DNA of 8,514 bases, from positions 1 through 8,514 of the forward strand of contig QMUF01000058.1 of NCBI GenBank assembly GCA_003663525.1. Reading direction: 5' to 3'. Shown piece by piece: positions 1 through 5,050 of this stretch; the stretch's first letter is position 1, and every line of letters begins with the position of its first letter. The notes beneath the pieces are model-generated. The model was not told the origin of the DNA. It did not search any database and saw only the letters and a program-made list of their open reading frames with translations. A program made the position numbers and the translations under genes. The stretch is from Thermococci archaeon. GTDB taxonomy: Archaea > Methanobacteriota_B > Thermococci > Thermococcales > Thermococcaceae.

Positions 1-156
1 ATACTCAGAGGGTAGTATGAAATTATTAGAATTTAGTCTTTCCTCTATGATTTTTAAAATGGCCCTTTCGGTCTGGGTGTGATAAATAATGGTAGGCTCA
101 CTTATGTATATTGGAACTCCATACTTTTCCTTCCTTTTTCTTAAAAACTTAAACAT
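1..156 (-). CDS. Unidentified protein, N-terminal 52 residues only (runs off left edge)
   Basis: An open frame begins at an ATG (156-154 on the minus strand) and stays open to the window edge. It is preceded at normal spacing by a GGTGAT ribosome binding site, which sits directly after the D box of the candidate guide RNA at 160-222. The visible protein starts MFKFLRKRKEKYGVPIYISE, then has a helix around TERAILKIIEERL and a strand ending in FILPSEY. A short strand, a helix and a second strand ending near a Pro-Ser resembles the start of a nucleoside 2-deoxyribosyltransferase-like Rossmann fold, but this is a weak shape resemblance and I assign no function. The start codon is well supported; the rest of the gene lies outside the window. 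Confidence 0.7.
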   Translation of the reverse strand, partial: MFKFLRKRKEKYGVPIYISEPTIIYHTQTERAILKIIEERLNSNNFILPSEY

Positions 157-159
157 TGG

Positions 160-222
160 ATCACCTCAGGTGGGGATAAAACATCGTCATCATTCGGCTG
201 GGATGACACTCATCATCGGTTG
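160..222 (-). ncRNA. Candidate C/D box guide sRNA, overlapping the leader of the left-edge gene
   Basis: Read on the minus strand, a perfect C box ATGATGA (216-210) is followed by exactly 12 bases, a D'-like CCGA (197-194), a 3-base spacer, a C'-like ATGACGA (190-184), 14 bases, and a perfect D box CTGA (169-166). The overlapping ATGATGA at 193-187 is an alternative C' reading. The bases flanking the outer boxes, ACC before the C box (one G between) and GGT after the D box, are complementary. Such spacing is typical of archaeal dual-guide 2'-O-methylation sRNAs. A BRE/TATA promoter lies about 25 bases upstream of the C box. The guides would pair with CTGGGATGACAC (D' side) and GTGGGGATAAAA (D side). 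I could not confirm rRNA or tRNA targets. The 3' flank doubles as the ribosome binding site of the gene starting at 156. Confidence 0.5.
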
Positions 223-238
223 GCCACTCAAAAAGCCC

Positions 239-250
239 TTTTAAAGCTTT
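239..250 (-). promoter_or_regulatory. BRE/TATA promoter for the candidate sRNA and left-edge gene
   Basis: On the minus strand AAAGC (250-246) followed by TTTAAAA (245-239) resembles an archaeal BRE plus TATA box. A start about 25 bases downstream of the box centre falls near 217-220, at the 5' flank of the C box. The core CTTTTAAAG is palindromic, so a plus-strand start near 267 is also conceivable. Confidence 0.5.
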
Positions 251-265
251 ATTCTCAGCATGAGC

Positions 266-304
266 TCCAATTCGGGACCCGGGTATCATGGGATTGCACC
301 CGAT
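266..304. other. GC-rich island with hairpin potential, possible structured RNA
   Basis: About 59% G+C between 271 and 304, inside AT-rich intergenic DNA. CGGGT (280-284) can pair perfectly with ACCCG (298-302) around a 13-base loop; an alternative pairing is TCGGG (272-276) with CCCGA (299-303). No open frame or tRNA fold fits. TATA-like elements lie on both sides: 238-246 for the plus strand and 343-350 for the minus strand. The transcribed strand cannot be decided. Confidence 0.3.
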
Positions 305-342
305 CATTATCCCTTACTTTCGAAGTTGATTTTGAAATTGCC

Positions 343-350
343 TTAATAAG
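343..350 (-). promoter_or_regulatory. TATA-like box facing the GC-rich island
   Basis: Minus-strand CTTATTAA preceded by GGAAAAG resembles a TATA box with a purine-rich upstream element. It predicts a start near 322, which would place the GC island at 266-304 inside a short transcript. It is also close to the end of the 190-residue gene, so it could be chance AT-richness. Confidence 0.25.
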
Positions 351-450
351 CTTTTCCTTAGGAAATAAAAGACTTTGTTTTGTGACATTGGTTTAATTAA
401 ACGTTATAACTTTTTCTAAATTCTCTCTATTCGTATATGCCATTTTCTCT

Positions 451-1023
451 CTATGGAGGTGATGGAATAAGGTTTAAGAGCTTTATCACTTCCCTTCCCG
501 TGTTGACTTCTGTCCCCAATATTTTTTGAATATCTTCCTTCACATTACCAGGCAGTTCTGCCAGAGAAACTCTGTAAATAAATAGATTCCCTGCCTCAAT
601 TACTATGGCATCGTTTCCTTCAGGCAGATAGTCCAAAACTGGAGAGGATTTCACTATGTAAAATTCATTGACTTCTTCAACATGATCAAAAATCTCTTCA
701 ATGAGCTTGGCAAGCTTTTCAACTTCTTCCTTAAACTCTTCATGGATATCGGCAAACTCCAATATCGGGGTTACATCTCTAATAGAGATTGAAAACTCCA
801 CATCAACTAGAATTGACCTCGGCATGGTTTTTATTATCTTGAAAATTTCCTCAGCGTTTTTCAATAGATAGCAGACTCCCTCGTATTCCTTATCTCCATT
901 TATATTCCATTCCTCAATCACCAAGAATAATTCCTCATTAGCGTCTAACACGTAGTAGGTAGTGGTCTCCGTTCTAATTCCATAATAGAATCCGGAGCTG
1001 AAATCTTCATAAATCAACCTCAT
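451..1023 (-). CDS. Uncharacterised acidic protein, 190 residues
   Basis: The minus-strand frame starts at ATG 1023-1021, seven bases after an AAGGTGA ribosome binding site, and ends at TAG 453-451. I do not recognise the family. The protein is soluble-looking and acidic, with no signal peptide or membrane span. It begins MRLIYEDFSSGFYYGIRTET, has alternating strand-like stretches in the first 80 residues, an acidic helix at about residues 94-122 rich in Glu and Lys, and a last third that again looks mixed alpha/beta (DAIVIEAGNLFIYRVSLAEL). There are no cysteine pairs, nucleotide-binding loops or obvious catalytic motifs. It stands alone: the right-hand neighbour TFS is divergent and separated by 443 bases, and the left-hand neighbour is 295 bases beyond its stop, so context suggests no role. 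That it is a real gene is well supported by length, composition and ribosome binding site. Confidence 0.75.
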   Translation of the reverse strand: MRLIYEDFSSGFYYGIRTETTTYYVLDANEELFLVIEEWNINGDKEYEGVCYLLKNAEEIFKIIKTMPRSILVDVEFSISIRDVTPILEFADIHEEFKEEVEKLAKLIEEIFDHVEEVNEFYIVKSSPVLDYLPEGNDAIVIEAGNLFIYRVSLAELPGNVKEDIQKILGTEVNTGREVIKLLNLIPSPP

Positions 1024-1111
1024 GCTTTATCACCTTGGAAGTTAGTTGTACTCATATTGGTTACCTTTTGAAAACTTGCCCTTTAGGGCGAGGTATGTCA
1101 CTTTCATAAGC

Positions 1112-1121
1112 ATTTTTTAAA
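1112..1121 (-). promoter_or_regulatory. Possible TATA box for the 190-residue gene
   Basis: Minus-strand TTTAAAAAAT predicts a start near 1091, giving a leader of about 68 bases before the ATG at 1023. The hairpin GCCCTAAAGGGC (1089-1078) would then sit at the very 5' end of the transcript, where an operator or structured leader is possible. The same AT-rich run could also serve the plus strand. Confidence 0.3.
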
Positions 1122-1194
1122 GGAGGGGCTGTTACCGCTCAGGAAGTGGTTTTGAATGAATGCCTAATAGTGTCATCCACGTAAAGAGGGGGTA

Positions 1195-1281
1195 ATGAAA
1201 GTCTTCTCAAGGGCTTTCCTTGGAGTGACCTCTTTGAGGTTCAACTATGCAATAGAATTTAAAAAAATTTCGATCAATTAG
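1195..1281 (+). CDS. Doubtful 28-residue mini-ORF
   Basis: ATG follows GAGGGGGTA, a plausible ribosome binding site, and the frame encodes MKVFSRAFLGVTSLRFNYAI plus eight more residues before TAG. A TATA-like TTTTTTAAA lies about 80 bases upstream. The length is too short for coding statistics to help and there is no recognisable family. It could equally be a remnant or chance. Confidence 0.2.
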   Translation: MKVFSRAFLGVTSLRFNYAIEFKKISIN

Positions 1282-1410
1282 TTGTAATTCTCAAATTAAT
1301 GTACCCGGCCTAATGGGAGGCTTGAAAATGAAAAATATTATAATTTCCAATTACTGTATGAAAGCCTCACCCTTCAACATGGGGGAGTTAAAATGCCTTT
1401 CTGGTGGTGG

Positions 1411-1428
1411 CAAAACTTTTTATTTTAA
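1411..1428 (+). promoter_or_regulatory. Promoter of the TFS-PCNA-GINS cluster
   Basis: CAAAAC followed by TTTTTATTTTAA forms a BRE/TATA-like element. It predicts transcription starting near 1445, just upstream of the GGAGGTGAG ribosome binding site (1452-1460) of TFS, which gives the short leader usual in this group. No other promoter of similar quality is seen before PCNA. Confidence 0.55.
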
Positions 1429-1466
1429 TACTATCAACTTTGCTCTAGGCTGGAGGTGAGAGAAAA

Positions 1467-1793
1467 ATGAAATTCTGTCCAAAATGCGGGAATATAATGC
1501 TTCCAGATAAGAAAAGGGGAGTCTTTGTATGCAGAAAATGCGGCTATGAGGAGCCTCTTGACCCAGAAGCTGCAAGCAAGTATAAAATAACCCAAAAAAT
1601 TAAACACGAGAGAGAGGACATCCCGGTTATTGAACAAGATGTAGCTACACTTCCAAAAGTAAAGATCATCTGTCCAAAGTGCGGTAACGATGAGGCCTAC
1701 TGGTGGGAATTGCAAACAAGGGCCGGAGATGAACCATCAACCATCTTTTACAGATGCACAAAGTGCGGGTACACATGGAGAGGTTATGAATAA
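1467..1793 (+). CDS. tfs: Transcript cleavage factor TFS (archaeal TFIIS homologue)
   Basis: This 108-residue protein rescues arrested RNA polymerase by inserting an acidic hairpin into the active centre and stimulating cleavage of the nascent RNA. Two zinc ribbons are visible. The N-terminal one uses Cys4, Cys7, Cys22 and Cys25 (CPKCGN and CRKCGY). The C-terminal one uses Cys69, Cys72, Cys97 and Cys100 (CPKCGN and CTKCGY). The catalytic tip QTRAGDEPST carries the invariant Asp88-Glu89 pair, so this is an active cleavage factor and not one of the inhibitory paralogues that have lost it. The length is typical of the family. The ATG follows GGAGGTGAGAGAAAA. It is the first gene of the cluster leading to PCNA; its TAA stop overlaps the upstream candidate start of the next gene. 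Confidence 0.95.
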   Translation: MKFCPKCGNIMLPDKKRGVFVCRKCGYEEPLDPEAASKYKITQKIKHEREDIPVIEQDVATLPKVKIICPKCGNDEAYWWELQTRAGDEPSTIFYRCTKCGYTWRGYE

Positions 1794-1804
1794 TGGTGGA
1801 ATTT

Positions 1805-1975
1805 ATGGGTGAAGTTGAGCTAGAAGTGCTTAAACGCCTTGTAGAAAAAGCTTTAAAGGAATTAGACGAAGCTTATAAGAGGTTACCTGATGTGAATAAT
1901 GGAAAAACTTATTTATTGAGAGGTAAAGAAAGAGTTAGGTTGATAGCTAAAATTCTCAATAATATGGAGGGGTGA
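1805..1975 (+). CDS. Small uncharacterised protein between TFS and PCNA, 56 residues
   Basis: A short, charged, mostly helical protein (MGEVELEVLKRLVEKALKEL at its start) with no cysteines or membrane span. The pattern of hydrophobics at heptad-like spacing suggests a small helical bundle or a binding peptide. I chose ATG 1805 because GGTGG lies five bases before it. An upstream ATG at 1793, overlapping the TFS stop, would add four residues and has a weaker GAGAGG nine bases away. The TGA stop (1973-1975) is two bases before the PCNA start, so translation is probably coupled. I do not recognise the family. Its fixed place between a polymerase cleavage factor and the sliding clamp makes a role in transcription or replication possible but unproven. 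Confidence 0.75.
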   Translation: MGEVELEVLKRLVEKALKELDEAYKRLPDVNNGKTYLLRGKERVRLIAKILNNMEG

Positions 1976-1977
1976 AG

Positions 1978-2727
1978 ATGCCATTTGAGATAGTTTTTGA
2001 TGGGGCAAAAGAATTTGCAGACTTGATAGACACAGCAAGCAATTTAATTGATGAAGCTGCGTTCAAAATCGCCGAAGAAGGTATATCAATGAGGGCAATG
2101 GACCCTAGCAGAGTGGTTTTACTTGACCTCAATCTTCCCGCTAGTATTTTTAGTAAATATGATCTTGATGGGGAAGAAACGGTAGGAGTTAACATGGATC
2201 ACTTCAAAAAGGTTCTTAAAAGAGGAAAGGGTAAGGATATCCTTGTTTTGAGGAAAGGTGAGGAGAACTTTCTTGAGATCACTCTAGAAGGCACTGCAAA
2301 AAGAACTTTCAGACTCCCATTGATTGAAGTCGAAGAGCTTGAACTCGATCTTCCAGAGCTTCCATTCACAGTGAAAGCAGTCATACTTGGAGAAGTTCTG
2401 AAAGAAGCTGTAAAAGATGCTTCTCTTGTGAGTGATAGCATAAAATTCATTGCGAAGGAAAATGAGTTCGTTATGAGGGCTGAAGGGGAAACCCAAGAAG
2501 TTGAGATTAAACTCACTCTTGAAGATGAGGGGTTACTTGATTTGAATGTTGAAGAAGAAACCAGAAGTGCATATGGTGTCAGTTACCTTGCTGATATGGC
2601 TAAGGGAATTGGAAAAGCGGATGAAGTTGTACTCAGGTTTGGAAATGAAATGCCCCTTCAAATGGATTACCCAATAAGGGATGAAGGAAGACTCACATTC
2701 TTGTTGGCTCCTCGTGTTGAGGAGTGA
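1978..2727 (+). CDS. pcn: DNA polymerase sliding clamp PCNA
   Basis: PCNA forms a homotrimeric ring around DNA and tethers polymerases B and D, ligase, Fen1, RNase HII and repair nucleases. The 249-residue length and the sequence match the Pyrococcus furiosus clamp closely from memory: MPFEIVF start, GISMRAMDPSRV (residues 35-46), VNMDHFKKVLKRGKGKD (71-87) and the FLLAPRVEE end. Two clamp domains are present, joined by the acidic interdomain loop at about residues 115-130 (IEVEELELDLPELPF), which with the C-terminal tail makes the pocket for PIP-box partners. ATG 1978 is chosen over an in-frame GTG at 1972, because GGAGGGGTGA lies immediately before it and family members begin MPFEIVF. The GINS gene follows 28 bases after the stop, counted from its TTG start. 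Confidence 0.97.
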   Translation: MPFEIVFDGAKEFADLIDTASNLIDEAAFKIAEEGISMRAMDPSRVVLLDLNLPASIFSKYDLDGEETVGVNMDHFKKVLKRGKGKDILVLRKGEENFLEITLEGTAKRTFRLPLIEVEELELDLPELPFTVKAVILGEVLKEAVKDASLVSDSIKFIAKENEFVMRAEGETQEVEIKLTLEDEGLLDLNVEEETRSAYGVSYLADMAKGIGKADEVVLRFGNEMPLQMDYPIRDEGRLTFLLAPRVEE

Positions 2728-2755
2728 TCTTTTAACATCTTTTTAGGTGGTCAGC

Positions 2756-3316
2756 TTGGATCTAGCAAAACTTAGAGAACTTCTAGAAATGGAACTATCT
2801 TCAAATGAGTTAACGAGCCTAGATGAAGAATTTTACGAGGAATTTGATAGCCTAATGAAGGCTTTAAAGATTAAGGCAGAGTCATCTAAAGAAAGAGGGG
2901 AGGAAATTGAGCAGCAGTTATATCTTTCAGAATTAGGTATTGCAGAAAAATTGGCTAGAGAAATCGTTAGGGCTAGACTTCATAAGATAGTTGATATGGC
3001 CGTAGAAGGTCGTCCATTCAATCTTGTTGGTGATGAAAAGAAAATCTTTTCCATTATAGCAACGTTTATTCACAGAGAGGAAATCCCTGTACTTGAGGAA
3101 GAGATTCAAGTGAAAGAAATGGAGGAAGCCGTTTTTAAGGCCGATAAAAGGATCTTCACCGCTTATCTCCTGCTTCAAGATGTTCCAAAAATTTTGGATG
3201 AGCACCTGAGAGAATACGGTCCATTTAAGGCTGGTGATCTTGCAACTCTTCCCAGGACATTAGGGCATATTCTGACCCAGAGAGAAGCAGCTAGACGAGT
3301 ATCAATATCTTATTAG
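2756..3316 (+). CDS. gins51: GINS complex subunit Gins51 (Gins15), CMG helicase component
   Basis: A GINS subunit that, with Gins23, MCM and the Cdc45/RecJ-like GAN protein, forms the replicative helicase. The protein has a helical N-terminal A domain (about residues 1-130, including LGIAEKLAREIVRARLHKIV) followed by the small C-terminal B domain (DVPKILDEHLREYGPF to LTQREAARRVSI), the A-then-B order of the 51 type. The 186-residue length is normal. I place the start at TTG 2756: GGTGG lies five bases upstream, and the resulting MDLAKLRELLEMELSS resembles the Pyrococcus start. A GTG at 2747 has no ribosome binding site. Neighbouring PCNA agrees with the known pcn-gins order of P. furiosus. 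Co-transcription with PCNA is likely; the short TTTTAACATCTTTTT gap could hold a weak signal. Confidence 0.9.
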   Translation: MDLAKLRELLEMELSSNELTSLDEEFYEEFDSLMKALKIKAESSKERGEEIEQQLYLSELGIAEKLAREIVRARLHKIVDMAVEGRPFNLVGDEKKIFSIIATFIHREEIPVLEEEIQVKEMEEAVFKADKRIFTAYLLLQDVPKILDEHLREYGPFKAGDLATLPRTLGHILTQREAARRVSISY

Positions 3317-3325
3317 GTGTTTTGC

Positions 3326-3429
3326 ATGTTTAGTGTTTGCATGAGGGATTGTTATGATGCCTGCTCGATGATGAGTGAACTTAAAGAGGGAGTGTTGAGG
3401 GTTAAAGCTGACCTCCTCCCCACCATGAA
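3326..3429 (+). pseudogene. N-terminal scrap of a molybdopterin oxidoreductase (formate dehydrogenase-like)
   Basis: An ATG seven bases after an AGGTG begins MFSVCMRDCYDACSMMSELK and continues EGVLRVKAD. This is the N-terminal [4Fe-4S] segment of tungsten/molybdenum bis-MGD oxidoreductases, with Cys5, Cys9 and Cys13 in the CxxxCxxxC arrangement. The expected fourth cysteine in a GFxCPKG-type motif never appears; after VKAD the sequence stops resembling the family, and the open frame runs on without homology to TGA 3503-3505. Only about 30 of the usual 600 or more residues survive. It cannot bind the pterin cofactor or be functional. The scrap begins 9 bases after the GINS stop, so an intact oxidoreductase gene probably once followed GINS directly. 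The right-hand boundary given is approximate. Confidence 0.65.
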
Positions 3430-3435
3430 GAGTAA

Positions 3436-3759
3436 GGCTTTCACGAGGTTAAATATTCTCTTAGAGACCGTAGGCCCGAACATAGCGGCCTCTTGGAGTA
3501 TATGAGAAGATAGAAGGTAACCCTGATGGCATATACTCCGCTTGAAAAAGGAAATCTCGCAAAGAATAGATGCCTAAGTGAGATGGGGATTAAATACGGC
3601 AAAACTGCTGCACAAATTGCTTTGAACTGGCTCATATGGAAAGAAAATGTTGTTGCTATCCCTAAGGCCACCAATAAAGATCACATAAAAGAAAACTTTG
3701 GTGCAATGGGATGGAGGCTAAGTGAAGAAGAGTATGAAGCTGCTTTGAGGTGCATTTAG
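3436..3759 (+). pseudogene. C-terminal remnant of an aldo-keto reductase with an in-frame stop
   Basis: A single reading frame from 3436 to TAG 3759 encodes the last third (about 106 residues) of an NADP-dependent aldo-keto reductase. Recognisable stretches are HEVKYSLRDRRPEHSGLLEY, LMAYTPLEKGNLAK, KYGKTAAQIALNWLIWKENV and VAIPKATNKDHIKENFGAMG; the last contains the IPK(A/G) cofactor-binding motif. The frame is interrupted by TAG at 3511-3513, at a position where family members usually have Glu or another sense codon with no length change, so one nonsense mutation explains it. Upstream of 3436 comes a TAA, and the catalytic Asp, Tyr, Lys and His residues of the barrel are absent. The internal ATG 3526 could start a 77-residue product, but that could not fold as a barrel. 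Confidence 0.8.
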
Positions 3760-3766
3760 CGTTAAC

Positions 3767-3773
3767 TTTATTA
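3767..3773 (+). promoter_or_regulatory. Possible TATA box for the split LysO genes
   Basis: TTTATTA in an AT-rich gap, about 28 bases before the ATG at 3798. The predicted start near 3795 would make the transcript almost leaderless, which agrees with the weak ribosome binding site (AGGTTAA) there. Confidence 0.35.
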
Positions 3774-3797
3774 CTATTATGTACTTTAGGTTAACTC

Positions 3798-4037
3798 ATG
3801 AACATCTTCATACCACTCTTAGCAGGGGTTTTAACAGGTTATTTGCTTAAGAATAAGGTTAAAATTAGCATGGACAAACCTATGGCTGTGGCCCTATTAC
3901 TATTGATCTTTTTTATGGGAATAGAAGCAGGCAGGGTTGAAATAAATGCTTTTAAGCTTCTTTTATATTCCATAGTGTTTGCTTCTTTTACAATACTAGG
4001 GAGCTTATTTGTGGCTTTGTTGGGGGTGAGGAGATGA
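3798..4037 (+). CDS. LysO/DUF340 family protein, N-terminal half
   Basis: A 79-residue membrane protein with three predicted spans: about residues 3-18 (IFIPLLAGVLTGYLL), 28-45 (MAVALLLLIFFMGIEAG) and 53-76. Together with the next gene it equals the single-chain LysO exporter of bacteria (YbjE, roughly 300 residues), a lysine and thialysine efflux protein of the inner membrane. The first gene supplies the N-terminal module only. Its TGA overlaps the next ATG in ATGA (4034-4037), so the two halves are almost certainly translationally coupled and assemble as partners. The ribosome binding site before ATG 3798 is weak. Substrate is inferred from the family; another cationic amino acid is possible. 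Confidence 0.75.
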   Translation: MNIFIPLLAGVLTGYLLKNKVKISMDKPMAVALLLLIFFMGIEAGRVEINAFKLLLYSIVFASFTILGSLFVALLGVRR

Positions 4038-4621
4038 GTCTTCTTTATCTTGTCTTGGTTTCCTTGATCTTGGGAATGCTGGTTGGAAAGACTACAACCT
4101 TTGACTTTGGGAGCTTCTATGAGCTTATGCTTTACCTTTTGATATTCATAATTGGCGTTGATATAGGGAAGAGTAAAGGACTTAGAGAGGAGCTTAGAAA
4201 GCTTGGTAAAATGGCCCTTTTGCTACCAGTAGCAACGATCATAGGTTCACTTATTGGAGGCTTTCTTGCCTCAATGCTTTTAGGCGTGTCCTTAAAATGG
4301 GGATTGGGGATTGCTGCTGGGTTTGGATGGTATTCTCTTACAGGCCCACTTTTGGCAGCTTATTCACCTATTTATGGTGTTGTTGGATTTCTTGCAAACT
4401 TAACTAGGGAGATTCTTACCATAATCTTTTATCCAGTTGCCATAAAGAGAATTCCAAAGGAAGTCGGGATTGTAATGGGAGGGGCCACGACGATGGATAC
4501 CACCCTCCCGATAATTGCAAAGTTTGGAGGCACAGAGATAACGCTTTTGGCATTTGTTCATGGGTTTATTCTGACCGCTATAGCACCATTTTTAATTCCG
4601 TTGATACTTCAATTCTTTTGA
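4034..4621 (+). CDS. lysO: LysO/DUF340 family amino-acid exporter, C-terminal half
   Basis: A 195-residue polytopic membrane protein with about six hydrophobic spans: residues 3-18, 28-46, 60-84, 90-108, 115-137 and 168-194. The segment GLGIAAGFGWYSLTGPLLAA and the later MGGATTMDTTLPII are the kind of conserved, glycine-rich and acid-containing motifs that mark the LysO (DUF340) family; the Asp and Glu in the spans would be candidates for proton coupling. The LIFIIGVDIG stretch echoes LLIFFMGIEAG of the preceding gene, which suggests that the two halves share an ancestral repeat. The start overlaps the preceding stop, and GGGGTGAGG lies just before the ATG. Function as a lysine exporter is an inference from the family. 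Confidence 0.8.
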   Translation: MSLLYLVLVSLILGMLVGKTTTFDFGSFYELMLYLLIFIIGVDIGKSKGLREELRKLGKMALLLPVATIIGSLIGGFLASMLLGVSLKWGLGIAAGFGWYSLTGPLLAAYSPIYGVVGFLANLTREILTIIFYPVAIKRIPKEVGIVMGGATTMDTTLPIIAKFGGTEITLLAFVHGFILTAIAPFLIPLILQFF

Positions 4622-4653
4622 AATACTTTGGATAGTTAGGTCTTTAAGACCCT

Positions 4654-4670
4654 TCCAAAAACGTTTTAAA
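4654..4670 (+). promoter_or_regulatory. Promoter of rpl44e-rps27e
   Basis: CCAAAAAC followed by GTTTTAAA is a good BRE/TATA match. The predicted start at about 4691-4693 gives a leader of roughly 70 bases before the rpl44e ATG, unusually long for this group. Confidence 0.6.
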
Positions 4671-4691
4671 GGGTTCAACATAAGGGGTCTC

Positions 4692-4734
4692 GAACTGTCA
4701 TGAGTTCATGCTCGGGGGTCTCCGTAAAGGAACC
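4692..4734 (+). promoter_or_regulatory. Structured GC-rich 5' leader of rpl44e
   Basis: Two hairpins can form in the leader. GAACT (4692-4696) pairs with AGTTC (4703-4707) over a six-base loop. GGT-C-TCC (4717-4723) pairs with GGA-ACC (4729-4734) over GTAAA, with C4720 bulged. A possible role is autogenous control by a ribosomal protein, or a co-transcribed small RNA; neither is shown. Confidence 0.35.
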
Positions 4735-4760
4735 TACCGGGCGTGCGAGGAGGTGGAAAA

Positions 4761-5039
4761 ATGAAATATCCAAAGCAGATAAGAACATACTGTCCATTTT
4801 GTAAGAAGCACACAGTTCACAAGGTCGAAAGGGTAAAGAAGAGGCCAAGAAGTGAACTTAGGGCTGGTCAAAGAAGATTCAGGAGAATTCTTAAGGGTTA
4901 TAAGGGTTTCCCAAGACCAAACCCAGCTGGAAGAGAGAAGCCGGTAAAGAAGCTTGATTTGAGATACAGGTGTACAGAGTGTGGAAAGGCCCACACAAGA
5001 GGCCAAGGATTCAGAGTAAAGAAATTTGAGCTTGTGTGA
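4761..5039 (+). CDS. rpl44e: Large ribosomal subunit protein eL42 (L44e)
   Basis: A 92-residue, strongly basic zinc-binding protein of the 50S subunit, located near the E site. Zinc ligands are two CxxC pairs: Cys11/Cys14 (CPFC) and Cys71/Cys74 (CTEC). The basic middle has the conserved stretch [20 protein letters not shown], including the GYKGFPRP loop that reaches the tRNA 3' end region in archaeal ribosomes. ATG 4761 follows GGAGGTGG at normal spacing; an in-frame GTG at 4743 lies inside the leader and has no ribosome binding site. rps27e starts 11 bases after the stop, the usual archaeal pairing. Confidence 0.96.
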   Translation: MKYPKQIRTYCPFCKKHTVHKVERVKKRPRSELRAGQRRFRRILKGYKGFPRPNPAGREKPVKKLDLRYRCTECGKAHTRGQGFRVKKFELV

Positions 5040-5050
5040 GGTGAGTTAAG

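Larger units (their letters stand above)
1024..1466. other. 443-base intergenic region between divergent genes
   Basis: Holds candidate promoters for both flanking genes, a perfect GCCC-TTTA-GGGC hairpin (1078-1089) and a doubtful 28-codon ORF (1195-1281). No RNA gene, repeat array or recognisable gene remnant was found in the remainder. Confidence 0.6.

Noticed and set aside
391..402. Perfect palindrome GTTTAATTAAAC
   Set aside because: AT-rich palindromes of this length are expected by chance here, and it is not placed at a supported promoter.
421..454. Direct repeat TTCTCTCTAT at 421-430 and 445-454
   Set aside because: Only two copies of 10 pyrimidine-rich bases, one overlapping the stop of the 190-residue gene; no array or duplication scar is evident.
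1328..1459. A 43-codon frame (starts MKNIIISNYCMKASPFNMGE) with a GGGAGG site, ending in the TFS ribosome binding site
   Set aside because: It runs straight through the TFS promoter element at 1411-1428, has poor composition and matches no family; probably chance.
3368..3413. C box-like ATGATGA followed by CTGA within the oxidoreductase scrap
   Set aside because: The bases encode the recognisable CSMMSELKEG segment, the distance between boxes is wrong, and there is no C'/D' pair.
4700..4804. 34-codon upstream ORF as an independent gene
   Set aside because: It has no ribosome binding site and overlaps the rpl44e start; kept only as part of the leader observation.
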